DNA from: Uliginosibacterium gangwonense DSM 18521
GTDB taxonomy: Bacteria > Pseudomonadota > Gammaproteobacteria > Burkholderiales > Rhodocyclaceae
Assembly (NCBI RefSeq): GCF_000373965.1
Contig: NZ_KB892836.1
Location: 124,739 to 188,738 of the forward strand
Length of the DNA stretch: 64,000 nt
Reading direction: 5' to 3'
The translations under genes were made by a program, and so were the position numbers. How positions within the stretch are numbered: position 1 is the first letter of the stretch; each line of letters opens with the position of its first letter. The notes beneath the pieces are model-generated. The model was not told the origin of the DNA and searched no databases. It saw nothing but the letters and a program-made list of their open reading frames with translations. Of the stretch, positions 10,812-20,190 are shown one piece after another.

Positions 10812-10816
10812 GCCGT

Positions 10817-11095
10817 TCATCCCTTCTGTTGACATTCATTCGCCGAGTCAGGGCTGATACACGTTTCCCTGATCATCGCCACCATTCTCTTCCAGTGCGG
10901 ATTATCACACTGCTTCGAGCCATTGAGCATGGCCCACAATTCATGATCGTCGCAAACCAGCAGATCCTGCAATTCTTCCAGATCGGCCTGTTTTAAGCTC
11001 TCCTGCCGGGCTGCATAAAACCGGGTGAAAACCAAGTCCAGTTCCAGCAAGCCTCTGCGGCTGCGCCACTTGACGCTTTCGAGCAGCGCGCTCAT
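10817..11095 (-). CDS. sdhE: FAD assembly factor SdhE (YgfY/CptB family)
   Basis: Small helical protein (92 residues) of the SdhE/Sdh5 family, which promotes covalent attachment of FAD to SdhA. The family pattern is visible: [14 protein letters not shown] near residue 8 (the conserved RRG.LELD motif), then FTRFYAARQ, and an acidic helix. The start is the ATG at 11095, which overlaps the sdhB stop as ATGA, so translation is coupled. The open frame extends further upstream within sdhB but that part is not family-like. Its place directly after sdhB matches its role in maturing the complex encoded just upstream. Confidence 0.93.
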   Translation of the reverse strand: MSALLESVKWRSRRGLLELDLVFTRFYAARQESLKQADLEELQDLLVCDDHELWAMLNGSKQCDNPHWKRMVAMIRETCISPDSANECQQKG

Positions 11096-11802
11096 ACCGC
11101 ACGCGACAGCATGAGTTCTTTGATCTTGCCGATCGCCTTGGTCGGGTTCAGATGCTTCGGGCACACATCCACGCAATTCATAATGGTGTGGCAGCGGAAC
11201 AGGCGATACGGGTCTTCCAGATTATCCAGACGCTCGTTGGTCACCTCGTCACGTGTATCGGCAATGAAACGATATGCCGCCAGCAATCCTGCAGGCCCCA
11301 CGAACTTGTCGGGGTTCCACCAGAAGCTCGGGCAACTCGTCGAGCAGCACGCACACAAGATGCATTCGTACAAGCCGTTGAGTTCTTCGCGCTCTTCCGG
11401 TGTTTGCAGGCGTTCTTTTTCCGGCGCCGGAGAGTTGTTGACCACGTAAGGCTTGATCGAATGGTACTGTTTGAAGAACTGCGTCATATCCACGATCAAG
11501 TCGCGGATCACCGGCAAACCCGGCAACGGACGCAGCACGATCGGTTGTGCAAGGCTGTCGATTTCGGTCAGGCAGGCCAGCCCATTCTTGCCGTTGATGT
11601 TCATGGCATCCGACCCGCACACGCCTTCACGACAGGAACGGCGGAATGCCAGCGAATCATCCTTGGCCTTGAGTTTGACCAAGACATCAAGCAGCTTGCG
11701 ATCCGTGGAGTCGATCTCAATGCTGATGTCTTGCATGTATGGTGATGCGTCCTTATCAGGATCGTAGCGATAAATCTTGAAATTCAGAGTTCGGGTTGCC
11801 AT
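11092..11802 (-). CDS. sdhB: Succinate dehydrogenase iron-sulfur subunit
   Basis: Carries electrons from the flavoprotein SdhA to the membrane quinone site of complex II. 236 residues. The [2Fe-2S] cysteines are in SCREGVCGSDAM followed by GLAC; the [4Fe-4S] and [3Fe-4S] ligands are in CILCACCSTSCP and CHTIMNCVDVCPKHLNP. The start is the ATG at 11802 with AGGAGCACAGAAGAG directly upstream; it begins with the family N-terminus ATRTLNFKIYRYDP. The longer open frame to 11835 runs into the end of sdhA. Twenty-two bases separate it from the sdhA stop. Confidence 0.97.
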   Translation of the reverse strand: MATRTLNFKIYRYDPDKDASPYMQDISIEIDSTDRKLLDVLVKLKAKDDSLAFRRSCREGVCGSDAMNINGKNGLACLTEIDSLAQPIVLRPLPGLPVIRDLIVDMTQFFKQYHSIKPYVVNNSPAPEKERLQTPEEREELNGLYECILCACCSTSCPSFWWNPDKFVGPAGLLAAYRFIADTRDEVTNERLDNLEDPYRLFRCHTIMNCVDVCPKHLNPTKAIGKIKELMLSRAV

Positions 11803-11824
11803 CTCTTCTGTGCTCCTGGGGCGA

Positions 11825-13597
11825 TCAGTAGGCACGCTTCTTCAGCGCGACAGGCTCGACGGTCAGCGGTTTCATCACCACCGGCTTATAGGACAGGCGA
11901 TTACCATCCCGATACCACAGTGTATGCTTGAGCCAATTCACGTCGTCTCGACCATCTGGATGCTCGGGCGTATCCGGTGCATCGTCGCGCACGTGGGCAC
12001 CACGCGACTCGGTACGGGCATTCGCGGAGACAATGGTCGCCTTGGCCACTTCAATCAGGTTATCCAGCTCCAGCGCTTCCATGCGCGCGGTATTCCAGAC
12101 CTGGGATTTATCCTTGATCTCGGTTTGCTGAACCTGCTTCTCGATGGCGAGAATCTGTTCGACGCCTTCCTGCAAGAGATTCTTGAAACGGAACACGCCA
12201 GCATGCTTTTGCATACTGCGCTGCATAGCCAAGCGGGTCTCATGCACACTGGCGCCCTGCTTCTGCTGATCCAAGCGATTCAGGCGGGCCAGCGTTTTAT
12301 CAATCTCGCCCTGCGGAATTTCCGGCAAGGCAGCAGGTTCCTTGCGGATCTGCTCGATCATTGATTCACCGGAACTCTTGCCGAAGACCAGCAGATCTAG
12401 CAGGGAATTCGTCCCCAGGCGGTTGGCACCGTGCACCGAGGCGCAGGCACATTCACCTGCGGCATAGAAGCCGGGCACCACACCATCTTCCGCCATCACC
12501 TGACCATGGTAATTGGTGGGAATCCCCCCCATCTGGTAATGACAGGTCGGTACAACAGGAATCGGTTCCTTGATGGGATCAACGCCCGCAAACTGAATGG
12601 CGATTTCACGAATCCCCGGCAGACGGGTCATGATGGTCTTGGGATCAAGGTGAGTGATGTCGAGCATCACATGATCCTTCGCAGGCCCACAGCCGCGCCC
12701 CTCGTTCATTTCCGTCACCATGGCGCGGGAGACCACATCCCGCGAGGCGAGATCCTTGGCGTTTGGCGCATAGCGTTCCATGAAACGCTCGCCGCTGGCA
12801 TTGCGCAGAATGCCGCCTTCGCCACGCACCCCTTCGGTAATCAGCACCCCGGCACCGGCCACGCCAGTGGGGTGGAATTGCCAGAATTCCATGTCTTCGA
12901 GCGGAATTCCTGCCCGCGCTGCCATACCAACGCCATCACCAGTATTGATGAACGCGTTGGTCGAAGAGTAATAGATCCGCCCTGCCCCACCCGTGGCAAA
13001 CAGGGTGGCCTTGGCCTGGAACACGGTCACTTCGCCGGTTTCCAGTTCCATGGCAATCACGCCCAGCACACTGCCATCCACGCCGCGCAACAGATCAAGG
13101 GCCAGCCATTCGACAAAGAACTGGGTGTTGGCCCGCACATTGCGCTGATACAATGCATGGAGCATAGCGTGCCCTGTGCGGTCTGCCGCAGCACAGGCAC
13201 GGCGCACCGGCTTTTCGCCGAAATTCGACATATGCCCACCGAATGGGCGTTGATAGATCTTGCCCTCATCGGTGCGATCAAACGGCATGCCATAGTGCTC
13301 AAGCTCCACCACGACCTGCGGCGCCTGCTTGCACATGAACTCGATGGCATCCTGGTCGCCGAGCCAGTCGGAACCCTTCACCGTGTCATACATGTGCCAG
13401 GTCCAATGATCCGGCTCGGAATTCCCCAAAGAGGCAGACACCCCGCCTTGCGCGGCAACTGTGTGGGAGCGTGTGGGGAAGACTTTTGAAATCACCGCTG
13501 TCTTGAGGCCCGATTCGGCCAATGTGACCGCAGCGCGCATGCCCGCGCCACCAGCCCCGACGATCACTGCATCAAACGTTCGCTTGGCGACTTTCAA
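11825..13597 (-). CDS. sdhA: Succinate dehydrogenase flavoprotein subunit, TTG start
   Basis: Catalytic subunit of complex II, oxidising succinate to fumarate. 590 residues. It shows the dinucleotide fold GAGGAGMRAA, the covalent-FAD histidine His45 in RSHTVAAQGG, the active-site FHPTG, and the catalytic arginine region LASRDVVSRAM. The start is a TTG placed directly after the sdhD stop (TAATTG), with GGAGGC six bases upstream. The next in-frame ATG is codon 20, inside the FAD-binding loop, so it would destroy the fold; TTG is therefore the likely start. Order sdhC-D-A-B as in other proteobacteria. Confidence 0.96.
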   Translation of the reverse strand: MKVAKRTFDAVIVGAGGAGMRAAVTLAESGLKTAVISKVFPTRSHTVAAQGGVSASLGNSEPDHWTWHMYDTVKGSDWLGDQDAIEFMCKQAPQVVVELEHYGMPFDRTDEGKIYQRPFGGHMSNFGEKPVRRACAAADRTGHAMLHALYQRNVRANTQFFVEWLALDLLRGVDGSVLGVIAMELETGEVTVFQAKATLFATGGAGRIYYSSTNAFINTGDGVGMAARAGIPLEDMEFWQFHPTGVAGAGVLITEGVRGEGGILRNASGERFMERYAPNAKDLASRDVVSRAMVTEMNEGRGCGPAKDHVMLDITHLDPKTIMTRLPGIREIAIQFAGVDPIKEPIPVVPTCHYQMGGIPTNYHGQVMAEDGVVPGFYAAGECACASVHGANRLGTNSLLDLLVFGKSSGESMIEQIRKEPAALPEIPQGEIDKTLARLNRLDQQKQGASVHETRLAMQRSMQKHAGVFRFKNLLQEGVEQILAIEKQVQQTEIKDKSQVWNTARMEALELDNLIEVAKATIVSANARTESRGAHVRDDAPDTPEHPDGRDDVNWLKHTLWYRDGNRLSYKPVVMKPLTVEPVALKKRAY

Positions 13598-13945
13598 TTA
13601 CAGCCTCCACAAAATCTGGGCCATCCAGCCGGAATAGCCGATAAGAGCCAAAAGGGTGAGCACATGCAGAGCCAGACGCAGTCCGAGCGGCTTTACGTAA
13701 TCCATCCAGATATCGCGCACGCCAACCCAGGCGTGGTAGAACAGGGACAGGGCAAAGAGGAAGGTGAGGAATTTGGTGAAGCCCCCTGCCATCAGGGTAT
13801 GCCATGCCGCATTGTCATGCGTGGGCATCAAGGCGACACGAACCAGGAGATAGACCGTATATAAGGCCATAACCGTGGCTGTCACGCGCTGCGCCAGCCA
13901 ATCGCGGAAGCCGTAGTGGGCTCCGACCACCAGACGCTTTACCAT
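13598..13945 (-). CDS. sdhD: Succinate dehydrogenase membrane anchor SdhD
   Basis: Membrane anchor of complex II with a likely heme b ligand and part of the quinone site. 115 residues with three hydrophobic segments (about 17-37, 51-72 and 88-110). The family motif YHAWVGVRDIWMDYVKP in the second segment holds the probable heme-ligating histidine and the conserved Asp-Tyr. I start at the ATG at 13945, giving VKRLVVGAHYGFRDW, a typical SdhD N-terminus; the frame is open further upstream inside sdhC but is not family-like. It overlaps the sdhC end by seven bases. Confidence 0.93.
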   Translation of the reverse strand: MVKRLVVGAHYGFRDWLAQRVTATVMALYTVYLLVRVALMPTHDNAAWHTLMAGGFTKFLTFLFALSLFYHAWVGVRDIWMDYVKPLGLRLALHVLTLLALIGYSGWMAQILWRL

Positions 13946-14343
13946 ACGAGCGCTCCTATCAACACCGTCAAGGCCAGACTCACGGCCAGCACCAGCTTGG
14001 CGCCCAGGCGCGCGGCGGGGAGATCCACGCCAACATGCACATCCAGCAGTATGAAACGGATGCCCGCACAGAAGTGATGAAGAAACGCCCACATCAACCC
14101 CAGCAAAACAAGCTTGATGATGGGTATGCCCGCAAGGGTAAAGGCCATTGCAGCATGATAGGTATCAAGCTGTTCAGGCCCCCCTACACTGGCACCAAAA
14201 AGCCAGATCAACATGGGCAGGAACAGGAACAAGCCTACCCCGCTGACGCGATGCAGGATTGATACGATCCCTGGTAATGGCAGCCTGATCTGAGTGACAT
14301 TCAGATGCTTGGGCCGATTTTTTTTGATAACTGCTTCAGCCAT
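13939..14343 (-). CDS. sdhC: Succinate dehydrogenase cytochrome b556 subunit SdhC
   Basis: Large membrane anchor of complex II. 134 residues with three hydrophobic segments. The N-terminal RPKHLNVTQIRLPLPGIVSILHRVSG is split across residues 9-34 and matches the family start (the conserved SILHR.SG contributes to the quinone site). HHFCAGIRFILLD contains the expected heme-ligating histidine. The ATG at 14343 has GAGGAGG eight bases upstream, a strong site at the head of the sdh genes. The gap to the GntR gene upstream is 48 bases with no terminator, so the regulator may be cotranscribed. Confidence 0.93.
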   Translation of the reverse strand: MAEAVIKKNRPKHLNVTQIRLPLPGIVSILHRVSGVGLFLFLPMLIWLFGASVGGPEQLDTYHAAMAFTLAGIPIIKLVLLGLMWAFLHHFCAGIRFILLDVHVGVDLPAARLGAKLVLAVSLALTVLIGALVW

Positions 14344-14391
14344 TCTTACAGACCTCCTCTCTGTTGGCGCCCCAGGCGGGCGGCGCACGCA

Positions 14392-15120
14392 CTAACTTAA
14401 CTCATTTGCATAATAGTAGTCCGCCGTGGAGTACAAGCCACGGCGCCACTCAACCGGTTTATCCCCATACGTAAAAGCCAAACGCTCAACCGAGAGCAAC
14501 GGGGTGCTCTCGGCTACATTCAATAGTTCCGCGACTGTTTTGTCTGCCGCCACAGCGCGTACCTTCTCTTCGGCCCGAATCATGCGCACACCAAAACGCG
14601 ATTCAAACAGACTATACAGAGAACCATGCCAATCCTTGATGACCTCCATGTTCAAGCCCGGGAACACTTCACCGGGCAAATACATTTCTTCGATCACGAT
14701 AGGCTTGCCTTCAAAACGCAGCAATCTGCGCAACATCACTATCGGGCCGCCGGGTTCCAACCCGAGATTGCGCGCGGCCTCACACCCTGCCTTGGCACGG
14801 ATGCATTCCAGCGGCAGACTCTTGGGGCTGATCAGATGCCCGTCCAAAGCCTTCAGGCGCAAGAAGCGAAATGCAGCACGAGGGTCCTGGTGAGTCGAGA
14901 CATACGTTCCTTTGCCCTGCTTGCGGACAAGAATATTCTCCAACGCCAGCTCGTCAACAGCCTTGCGCACGGTCCCCTGGCTCACCCCAAAGCGTAACGC
15001 CAGATCCTGCTCACTGGGGATCACCTGCCCGGGCTGCCACTCACCGGCCTCAAGCGCCTGCACGGTTAGGCGCTTGATTTGCTTGTAGAGCGGGCTAAAT
15101 GTAGGGGAGTCTTTTGCCAT
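14392..15120 (-). CDS. GntR-family regulator, HutC/UTRA subfamily
   Basis: Transcription factor with an N-terminal winged helix-turn-helix (residues about 10-75; the recognition region includes IPSEQDLALRFGVSQGTVRKA) and a C-terminal UTRA ligand-binding domain (about 95-235). 242 residues, normal length. Its position at the head of sdhCDAB and divergent from mdh makes it the obvious candidate to control both TCA blocks, and a palindrome fitting the HutC type (GT..TATA..) lies in the shared intergenic region. The ligand is unknown; a TCA-cycle acid is a reasonable guess from context only. The start ATG has a poor ribosome site. Confidence 0.88.
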   Translation of the reverse strand: MAKDSPTFSPLYKQIKRLTVQALEAGEWQPGQVIPSEQDLALRFGVSQGTVRKAVDELALENILVRKQGKGTYVSTHQDPRAAFRFLRLKALDGHLISPKSLPLECIRAKAGCEAARNLGLEPGGPIVMLRRLLRFEGKPIVIEEMYLPGEVFPGLNMEVIKDWHGSLYSLFESRFGVRMIRAEEKVRAVAADKTVAELLNVAESTPLLSVERLAFTYGDKPVEWRRGLYSTADYYYANELS

Positions 15121-15168
15121 GCTGGTAATTCAATCATAAAGAACACGTCAAGTCCATAATTTATTTAG

Positions 15169-15195
15169 TGTCTTATATAAGATATAAGATATATT
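15169..15195. promoter_or_regulatory. Palindrome and 7-bp tandem repeat, candidate GntR operator
   Basis: TCTTATATAAGA at 15171-15182 is a perfect 12-bp palindrome with a central TATA, preceded by GTG, close to the HutC-subfamily pattern GT-N-TATA-N-AC. It overlaps a tandem repeat ATATAAG-ATATAAG-ATATA at 15175-15195. It lies between the GntR gene and mdh and ends directly before the mdh -35 box, as expected for a site acting on both divergent promoters. Assignment is inference. Confidence 0.55.
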
Positions 15196-15225
15196 TTGAC
15201 ATTTTAACCATCCCTCCCATATACT
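15196..15225 (+). promoter_or_regulatory. Sigma-70 promoter for mdh
   Basis: TTGACA at 15196-15201 and TATACT at 15220-15225 with an 18-base spacer, on the strand of mdh. This leaves a leader of about 105 bases before the mdh start. Confidence 0.7.
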
Positions 15226-15338
15226 TCCCTTGCAGATTTAGGCAATATCCGCCTGGAACCACCGCACCCGACGAGGGGCAAAAAAAACCATCAATGCGGC
15301 AACCCAGGTTGCCTCAGCAGAGTTCAAGGAGCCTTCAG

Positions 15339-16331
15339 ATGTCCAAGTCACCCATTCGAGTCACCGTTACCGGCGCAGCCGGGCAAATTGGTTACAGCCT
15401 GTTGTTCCGCATCGCCAGTGGCGAAATGCTGGGCAAGGATCAACCCGTCATCCTGCAACTGCTGGATCTGCCCCAGGCACAAAAGGCGCTGGCAGGCGTG
15501 ATCATGGAGCTTGAAGACTGTGCCTTCCCACTGCTGGCAGGGGTGATCGCCACCGATGATCCTGCAGTCGCTTTCAAAGACACCCAGGCGGCCCTTCTGG
15601 TCGGTGCCCGCCCACGCGGCCCCGGTATGGAACGGCGTGATCTGCTGGCTGAAAACGCCAAGATTTTCACCGTACAAGGTGCCGCTATCGGCCAATACGC
15701 AGCCCCGGACTGCCGGGTGCTGGTCGTAGGCAACCCCTGCAACACCAATGCCTACATCGCCAAGGAAAGCGCCAAGAAGTTTGGGCGCGTCCCAAGCAAG
15801 AATTTCACCGCCATGCTGCGCCTGGACCACAACCGTGCGCTCTCGCAACTGGCGGGCAAGATCGGCCGCCCGGTCTCCAGCCTGAAGAGTCTGGTCGTCT
15901 GGGGCAACCACTCGCCCACCATGTATGCCGATTACCGCTTCGTGACTTCCAACGGCGACAAGGTCAAGGCGCTGATCAATGACGACGCCTGGAACCGTGA
16001 TGTATTCCTACCCACCGTTGGCAAACGTGGTGCAGCCATCATCGAAGCACGTGGCCTATCGTCCGCAGCCTCGGCCGCCAATGCCGCCATCGACCACATG
16101 CACGACTGGTTCCTAGGCAGCAACGGTGAGTGGGTCACCATGGGTATCGAGTCTGACGGTTCCTACGGCATCCCCGCAGGCATCATCTACGGCGTACCCG
16201 TGATTACTGCCAACGGCGAATACAAGCGTGTTGAAGGCCTGGAAATCGATGCTTTCTCGCGCGAGCGGATGGATCTGACCCTCAAGGAACTGGAAGAAGA
16301 GCGCGCAGGCGTTGCTGATCTTCTGGTCTGA
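15339..16331 (+). CDS. mdh: Malate dehydrogenase
   Basis: NAD-dependent oxidation of malate to oxaloacetate. 330 residues of the cytosolic-type (MDH type 2) family: nucleotide-binding [15 protein letters not shown] near residue 11, substrate arginine region [26 protein letters not shown], the catalytic-pair segment RLDHNRA, and the active-site histidine in [11 protein letters not shown]. The ATG at 15339 has AAGGAG seven bases upstream; the frame is open for 57 codons more, but that stretch spans the promoter and is not family-like. First gene of the mdh / CitE-like / acnB operon; feeds citrate synthase encoded across the divergent junction. Confidence 0.96.
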   Translation: MSKSPIRVTVTGAAGQIGYSLLFRIASGEMLGKDQPVILQLLDLPQAQKALAGVIMELEDCAFPLLAGVIATDDPAVAFKDTQAALLVGARPRGPGMERRDLLAENAKIFTVQGAAIGQYAAPDCRVLVVGNPCNTNAYIAKESAKKFGRVPSKNFTAMLRLDHNRALSQLAGKIGRPVSSLKSLVVWGNHSPTMYADYRFVTSNGDKVKALINDDAWNRDVFLPTVGKRGAAIIEARGLSSAASAANAAIDHMHDWFLGSNGEWVTMGIESDGSYGIPAGIIYGVPVITANGEYKRVEGLEIDAFSRERMDLTLKELEEERAGVADLLV

Positions 16332-16352
16332 CCCGCGATCTCGCCCAAGTCG

Positions 16353-17393
16353 ATGAATACATCCGTCCACCCCGATCTGGTGCTCTACAGCGAAGAGAAG
16401 CTGCTGCCGAGCATTCCAGCCATTGAGCATTTCGCTGGCAGCGAAAAACTCATGCGCAAGGCCATTGCCATCCAGGCCGAGCGTGGACCAGTGTTTGACA
16501 TCACCTTGGACTGCGAAGATGGCGCCAAGGCGGGCGATGAGCAAGCCCATGCAGAACTGGTTGCCGCCCTGCTCATGCATAGCGACAACCGCTTCAACCG
16601 TATTGGCGCCCGCATCCACGACATTACGCACCCGGCCTGGAAGCAGGACCTGGACCTCATCGTTGGACTGGCGGGTTGGCGACTGGCATACATCAGTCTC
16701 CCCAAGGCACGCGGCGTATCAGATGTGGAACGGGTCATGGCCCATCTGCGCGCCATTGAGGTCCGCAGTGGCCTGGGGCGGGAAATTCCGCTTCACGTCA
16801 TCATCGAAACCCACGGCGCAGTCCATCAGGCCTGGCAGATTGCCGCCCTGCCTGGGGTGGAGACACTGGACTTTGGGCTGATGGATTTTGTGAGTGCCCA
16901 TCACGGCGCGCTGCCTTCCTCCTGCATGACCAGCCCAGGCCAATTCACCCACCCGCTCATTACCCGTGCCAAGGCCGAAACAGCCTCAGCAGCACTGGCA
17001 CATGCAGTGGTGCCTGCGCACAACGTAAGCGTTGAGCTGGCCAATCTGGAACAGGTGGAAGCCGATGCCCACCAAGCCAGAACGGATTACGGCTTTCTGC
17101 GCATGTGGAGCATCCACCCTGCGCAGATCGATCCAATCCTGCGGGCCATGCAACCGGCCAGCCTGGATATTGAGGAAGCCACGCGCATCATCGAACACGC
17201 TCAGGACGCGAACTGGGGGCCCACCCGCCAAGGGAACCGCCTGCATGATCGCGCCTCTTACCGCTATTACTGGCAGGTGCTCAAACGTGCACAGGCCACC
17301 GGAGCAACGCTGCCCGAAGCCACGCGGCAGCGCTTCTTCGCCCAAAACATGCTCAATCCGAGCCACACCTCAGGAGGACATCACCGTGCTTGA
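16353..17393 (+). CDS. CitE-like (HpcH/HpaI-fold) CoA-ester lyase, substrate unknown
   Basis: Member of the HpcH/HpaI aldolase and citrate-lyase beta (CitE) superfamily, 346 residues. Visible family features are [12 protein letters not shown] near residue 52 (the conserved ED before the active site), RIHD where many relatives have R-[IV]-N, SLPKARG (the LPK strand), [12 protein letters not shown] with the metal-binding glutamate, LDFGLMDF with the second metal acid, and the C-terminal WSIHPAQI. Relatives include citryl-CoA, malyl-CoA and citramalyl-CoA lyases or thioesterases, and none can be chosen from sequence alone. It follows mdh by 21 bases and its last eight bases overlap the acnB start, so it is coupled to TCA enzymes. 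Confidence 0.85.
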   Translation: MNTSVHPDLVLYSEEKLLPSIPAIEHFAGSEKLMRKAIAIQAERGPVFDITLDCEDGAKAGDEQAHAELVAALLMHSDNRFNRIGARIHDITHPAWKQDLDLIVGLAGWRLAYISLPKARGVSDVERVMAHLRAIEVRSGLGREIPLHVIIETHGAVHQAWQIAALPGVETLDFGLMDFVSAHHGALPSSCMTSPGQFTHPLITRAKAETASAALAHAVVPAHNVSVELANLEQVEADAHQARTDYGFLRMWSIHPAQIDPILRAMQPASLDIEEATRIIEHAQDANWGPTRQGNRLHDRASYRYYWQVLKRAQATGATLPEATRQRFFAQNMLNPSHTSGGHHRA

Positions 17394-19977
17394 AGCCTAT
17401 CGCAAACACGTCGCAGAGCGCGCCGCCCTTGGCATTCCCCCTCTGCCACTCGACGCCAAGCAGACAGCGGAACTCATCGAACTGCTGAAGAATCCCCCCG
17501 CAGGTGAGGAACAGACCCTGCTTGACCTGATCACCCATCGTGTACCACCCGGCGTGGATGATGCAGCACAGGTCAAGGCTTCCTTTCTGGCGGCCTTGGC
17601 GCTGGGTAGCACAACCTGCCCGTTGATCTCTGCCCAAAAGGCTGCTGAACTTTTGGGCACCATGGTCGGCGGCTTCAACGTCAAGCCGCTGATTGATCTG
17701 CTCGACAAACCCGATCTGGCCGCCACCGCCGCCTCAGGTCTCAAGAAGACCTTGCTGATGTTCGACTATTTCCATGACGTGGCCGAAAAGGCCAAGGCAG
17801 GCAATGCCCACGCCAAGGAAATCATTCAGAGCTGGGCTGATGCAGAGTGGTTCACCTCCCGCCCCGAAGTGCCCAAGAACCTGACGCTGACCGTCTTCAA
17901 GGTCGCCGGTGAAACCAACACTGACGATCTCTCCCCTGCCCCAGACGCCTGGAGCCGCCCAGACATCCCACTGCACGCTCTGGCCATGCTCAAGAACGCC
18001 CGCCCCGGCATCACCCCGGAAGAAAACGGCAAGCGTGGCCCAATCAAGTTGATCCAGGATCTAGCCGCCAAGGGCAAGCCGGTGGCCTATGTGGGGGACG
18101 TGGTCGGCACTGGCTCCTCCCGCAAATCCGCCACCAACTCGGTCTTATGGTGGACTGGTGAAGACATCCCCTACGTGCCGAACAAGAAGTTCGGCGGCAT
18201 CTGCCTGGGTGGCAAGATCGCCCCGATTTTCTTCAACACCCAGGAAGATGCTGGCGCACTGGCGATTGAAATCGACGTTTCCAAGATGGACATGGGCGAC
18301 GAAGTCGAGCTACGCATCGACCACGCAACGGGTAAAATCACAGCCCTCAAGGGTGGTGCCACCGTTGGCGAATCACAGCTCAAAACCCTGGTGCTGCTTG
18401 ATGAAGTGCGCGCCGGTGGCCGTATCAACCTGATCATTGGTCGCAGCCTCACAGCCAAGGCACGTGAATTCCTGGGGCTCTCTGCCTCCACCCTGTTCCG
18501 TCTGCCCCAAGTGCCCGCCAATAGTAGCAAGGGCTTCTCGCTGGCCCAGAAGATGGTCGGCCGGGCTTGCGGCCTGCCTGAAGGTGAAGGTGTGCGCCCA
18601 GGCACCTACTGCGAACCCAAGATGACCTCGGTCGGCTCGCAAGACACCACGGGCCCGATGACCCGCGATGAACTCAAGGATCTGGCCTGTCTGGGCTTCT
18701 CTGCCGATCTGGTCATGCAATCCTTCTGCCACACTGCGGCCTACCCAAAGCCTGTGGATGTGAAGATGCATCATGATCTGCCCAAGTTCATGGCCAATCG
18801 CGGCGGCATCTCGCTGCGCCCCGGCGATGGCGTGATCCATAGCTGGCTCAACCGCATGCTGTTGCCAGATACCGTGGGCACGGGCGGCGACTCCCATACC
18901 CGCTTCCCCATCGGCATCAGCTTCCCCGCTGGCTCCGGCTTGGTCGCTTTTGCCGCAGCCACGGGTGTGATGCCGCTGGACATGCCGGAATCGGTGCTGG
19001 TGCGCTTCAAGGGCAGCATGCAACCGGGCATCACCCTGCGCGATCTGGTGCATGCCATCCCGCTGTACGCCATCAAACAAGGGCTGCTCACCGTGGCCAA
19101 GGCTGGCAAGAAGAACGTGTTCTCGGGCCGCATCCTGGAAATCGAAGGGCTGCCCAACCTGAAGGTCGAGCAAGCCTTTGAACTCTCGGACGCCTCCGCC
19201 GAGCGCTCTGCCGCAGGCTGCTCCATCCGCTTGAACAAGGAACCGATCATCGAGTACATGAACAGCAACATCGTGCTGCTCAAGAACATGATCGCCGACG
19301 GCTATCAGGATAAGCGCTCGCTGGAGCGCCGCATCCAGAAGATGGAAGAATGGCTGGCGAACCCGCAACTGCTGGAAGCCGATGCTGATGCCGAATACGC
19401 CTCTGTCATCGAGATCGATCTTGCTGAGATCAAGGAACCGATCCTGTGCTGCCCGAACGACCCGGACGACGCCAAGTTCCTCTCCGAAGTGCAGAACACC
19501 AAGATTGACGAAGTATTCATCGGCTCGTGCATGACCAACATCGGCCACTTTCGCGCAGCCTCCAAGCTGCTCGAAGGCAGGCGCGATATCCCGGTCAAGT
19601 TGTGGATTGCGCCGCCGACCAAGATGGACGCCTCTGAGCTGACCAAGGAAGGCCACTATGGCGTATTCGGCACCGCTGGCGCGCGTACCGAAATGCCCGG
19701 CTGCTCGCTGTGCATGGGCAACCAGGCCCAGGTACGTGAAGGGGCTACGGTGGTATCCACCTCCACACGGAACTTCCCGAACCGTTTGGGGCTCAATACC
19801 AACGTCTACCTTGCTTCGGCAGAGCTGGCCGCCATTGCCTCCAAGCTTGGGCGCATCCCCACCGTGGCCGAATACCACGCCGATATGGGTGTGATCAACG
19901 CGGACTCCGGCAAAGTGTACCGCTATATGAATTTCGACCAGATCGAGGAATATAAGGAAAAAGCCGAGGCAGTATAA
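17386..19977 (+). CDS. acnB: Aconitate hydratase B, GTG start
   Basis: Isomerises citrate to isocitrate with a [4Fe-4S] cluster; AcnB proteins can also act on 2-methylisocitrate. 863 residues, equal to the usual AcnB length. The start is a GTG at 17386 with AGGAGG upstream, giving the typical N-terminus [16 protein letters not shown]; the open frame upstream of it is the CitE-like gene read in another frame. The swivel domain comes before the catalytic domains, as is specific to AcnB. Cluster ligands are in GSCMTN and CSLCMGNQ near the C-terminus. It overlaps the preceding gene by eight bases and is followed by a terminator. Confidence 0.97.
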   Translation: MLEAYRKHVAERAALGIPPLPLDAKQTAELIELLKNPPAGEEQTLLDLITHRVPPGVDDAAQVKASFLAALALGSTTCPLISAQKAAELLGTMVGGFNVKPLIDLLDKPDLAATAASGLKKTLLMFDYFHDVAEKAKAGNAHAKEIIQSWADAEWFTSRPEVPKNLTLTVFKVAGETNTDDLSPAPDAWSRPDIPLHALAMLKNARPGITPEENGKRGPIKLIQDLAAKGKPVAYVGDVVGTGSSRKSATNSVLWWTGEDIPYVPNKKFGGICLGGKIAPIFFNTQEDAGALAIEIDVSKMDMGDEVELRIDHATGKITALKGGATVGESQLKTLVLLDEVRAGGRINLIIGRSLTAKAREFLGLSASTLFRLPQVPANSSKGFSLAQKMVGRACGLPEGEGVRPGTYCEPKMTSVGSQDTTGPMTRDELKDLACLGFSADLVMQSFCHTAAYPKPVDVKMHHDLPKFMANRGGISLRPGDGVIHSWLNRMLLPDTVGTGGDSHTRFPIGISFPAGSGLVAFAAATGVMPLDMPESVLVRFKGSMQPGITLRDLVHAIPLYAIKQGLLTVAKAGKKNVFSGRILEIEGLPNLKVEQAFELSDASAERSAAGCSIRLNKEPIIEYMNSNIVLLKNMIADGYQDKRSLERRIQKMEEWLANPQLLEADADAEYASVIEIDLAEIKEPILCCPNDPDDAKFLSEVQNTKIDEVFIGSCMTNIGHFRAASKLLEGRRDIPVKLWIAPPTKMDASELTKEGHYGVFGTAGARTEMPGCSLCMGNQAQVREGATVVSTSTRNFPNRLGLNTNVYLASAELAAIASKLGRIPTVAEYHADMGVINADSGKVYRYMNFDQIEEYKEKAEAV

Positions 19978-20032
19978 AAGGCTCCTACAAGGCGCTCCCA
20001 GCGCTAACAGAGAGGCTGTACCCGTAGCAAAC

Positions 20033-20065
20033 AAAGGCCCATCCGGTAAAACCAGATGGGCCTTT
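20033..20065 (+). terminator. Terminator after acnB
   Basis: AAAGGCCCATC and GATGGGCCTTT form a perfect 11-bp stem with an 11-base loop, about 55 bases after the acnB stop. It ends the mdh operon and faces the HU gene terminator. Confidence 0.75.
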
Positions 20066-20100
20066 GACTATTCTTTGACTATTTCGTGCAAGAAACTGGC

Positions 20101-20142
20101 AAAAAAAACCGCGTGGGCCATTGAAACCCAAACGGCTTTTTC
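20101..20142 (-). terminator. Probable terminator after the HU gene
   Basis: On the minus strand an imperfect stem (AAAAGCCG... pairing with ...CGGTTTT, extended by TGGG/CCCA) is followed by eight T. A second short perfect hairpin (CCAGCAT/ATGCTGG, 20159-20177) lies just after the HU stop. Confidence 0.55.
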
Positions 20143-20190
20143 TTGCGACAACAGTTGCCCAGCATACGAGATGCTGGACTCACCCTTGCA

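Noticed and set aside
17032-17385. Long upstream extension of aconitase
   Set aside because: It is the CitE-like gene read in another frame; the GTG at 17386 with AGGAGG gives the normal AcnB start.
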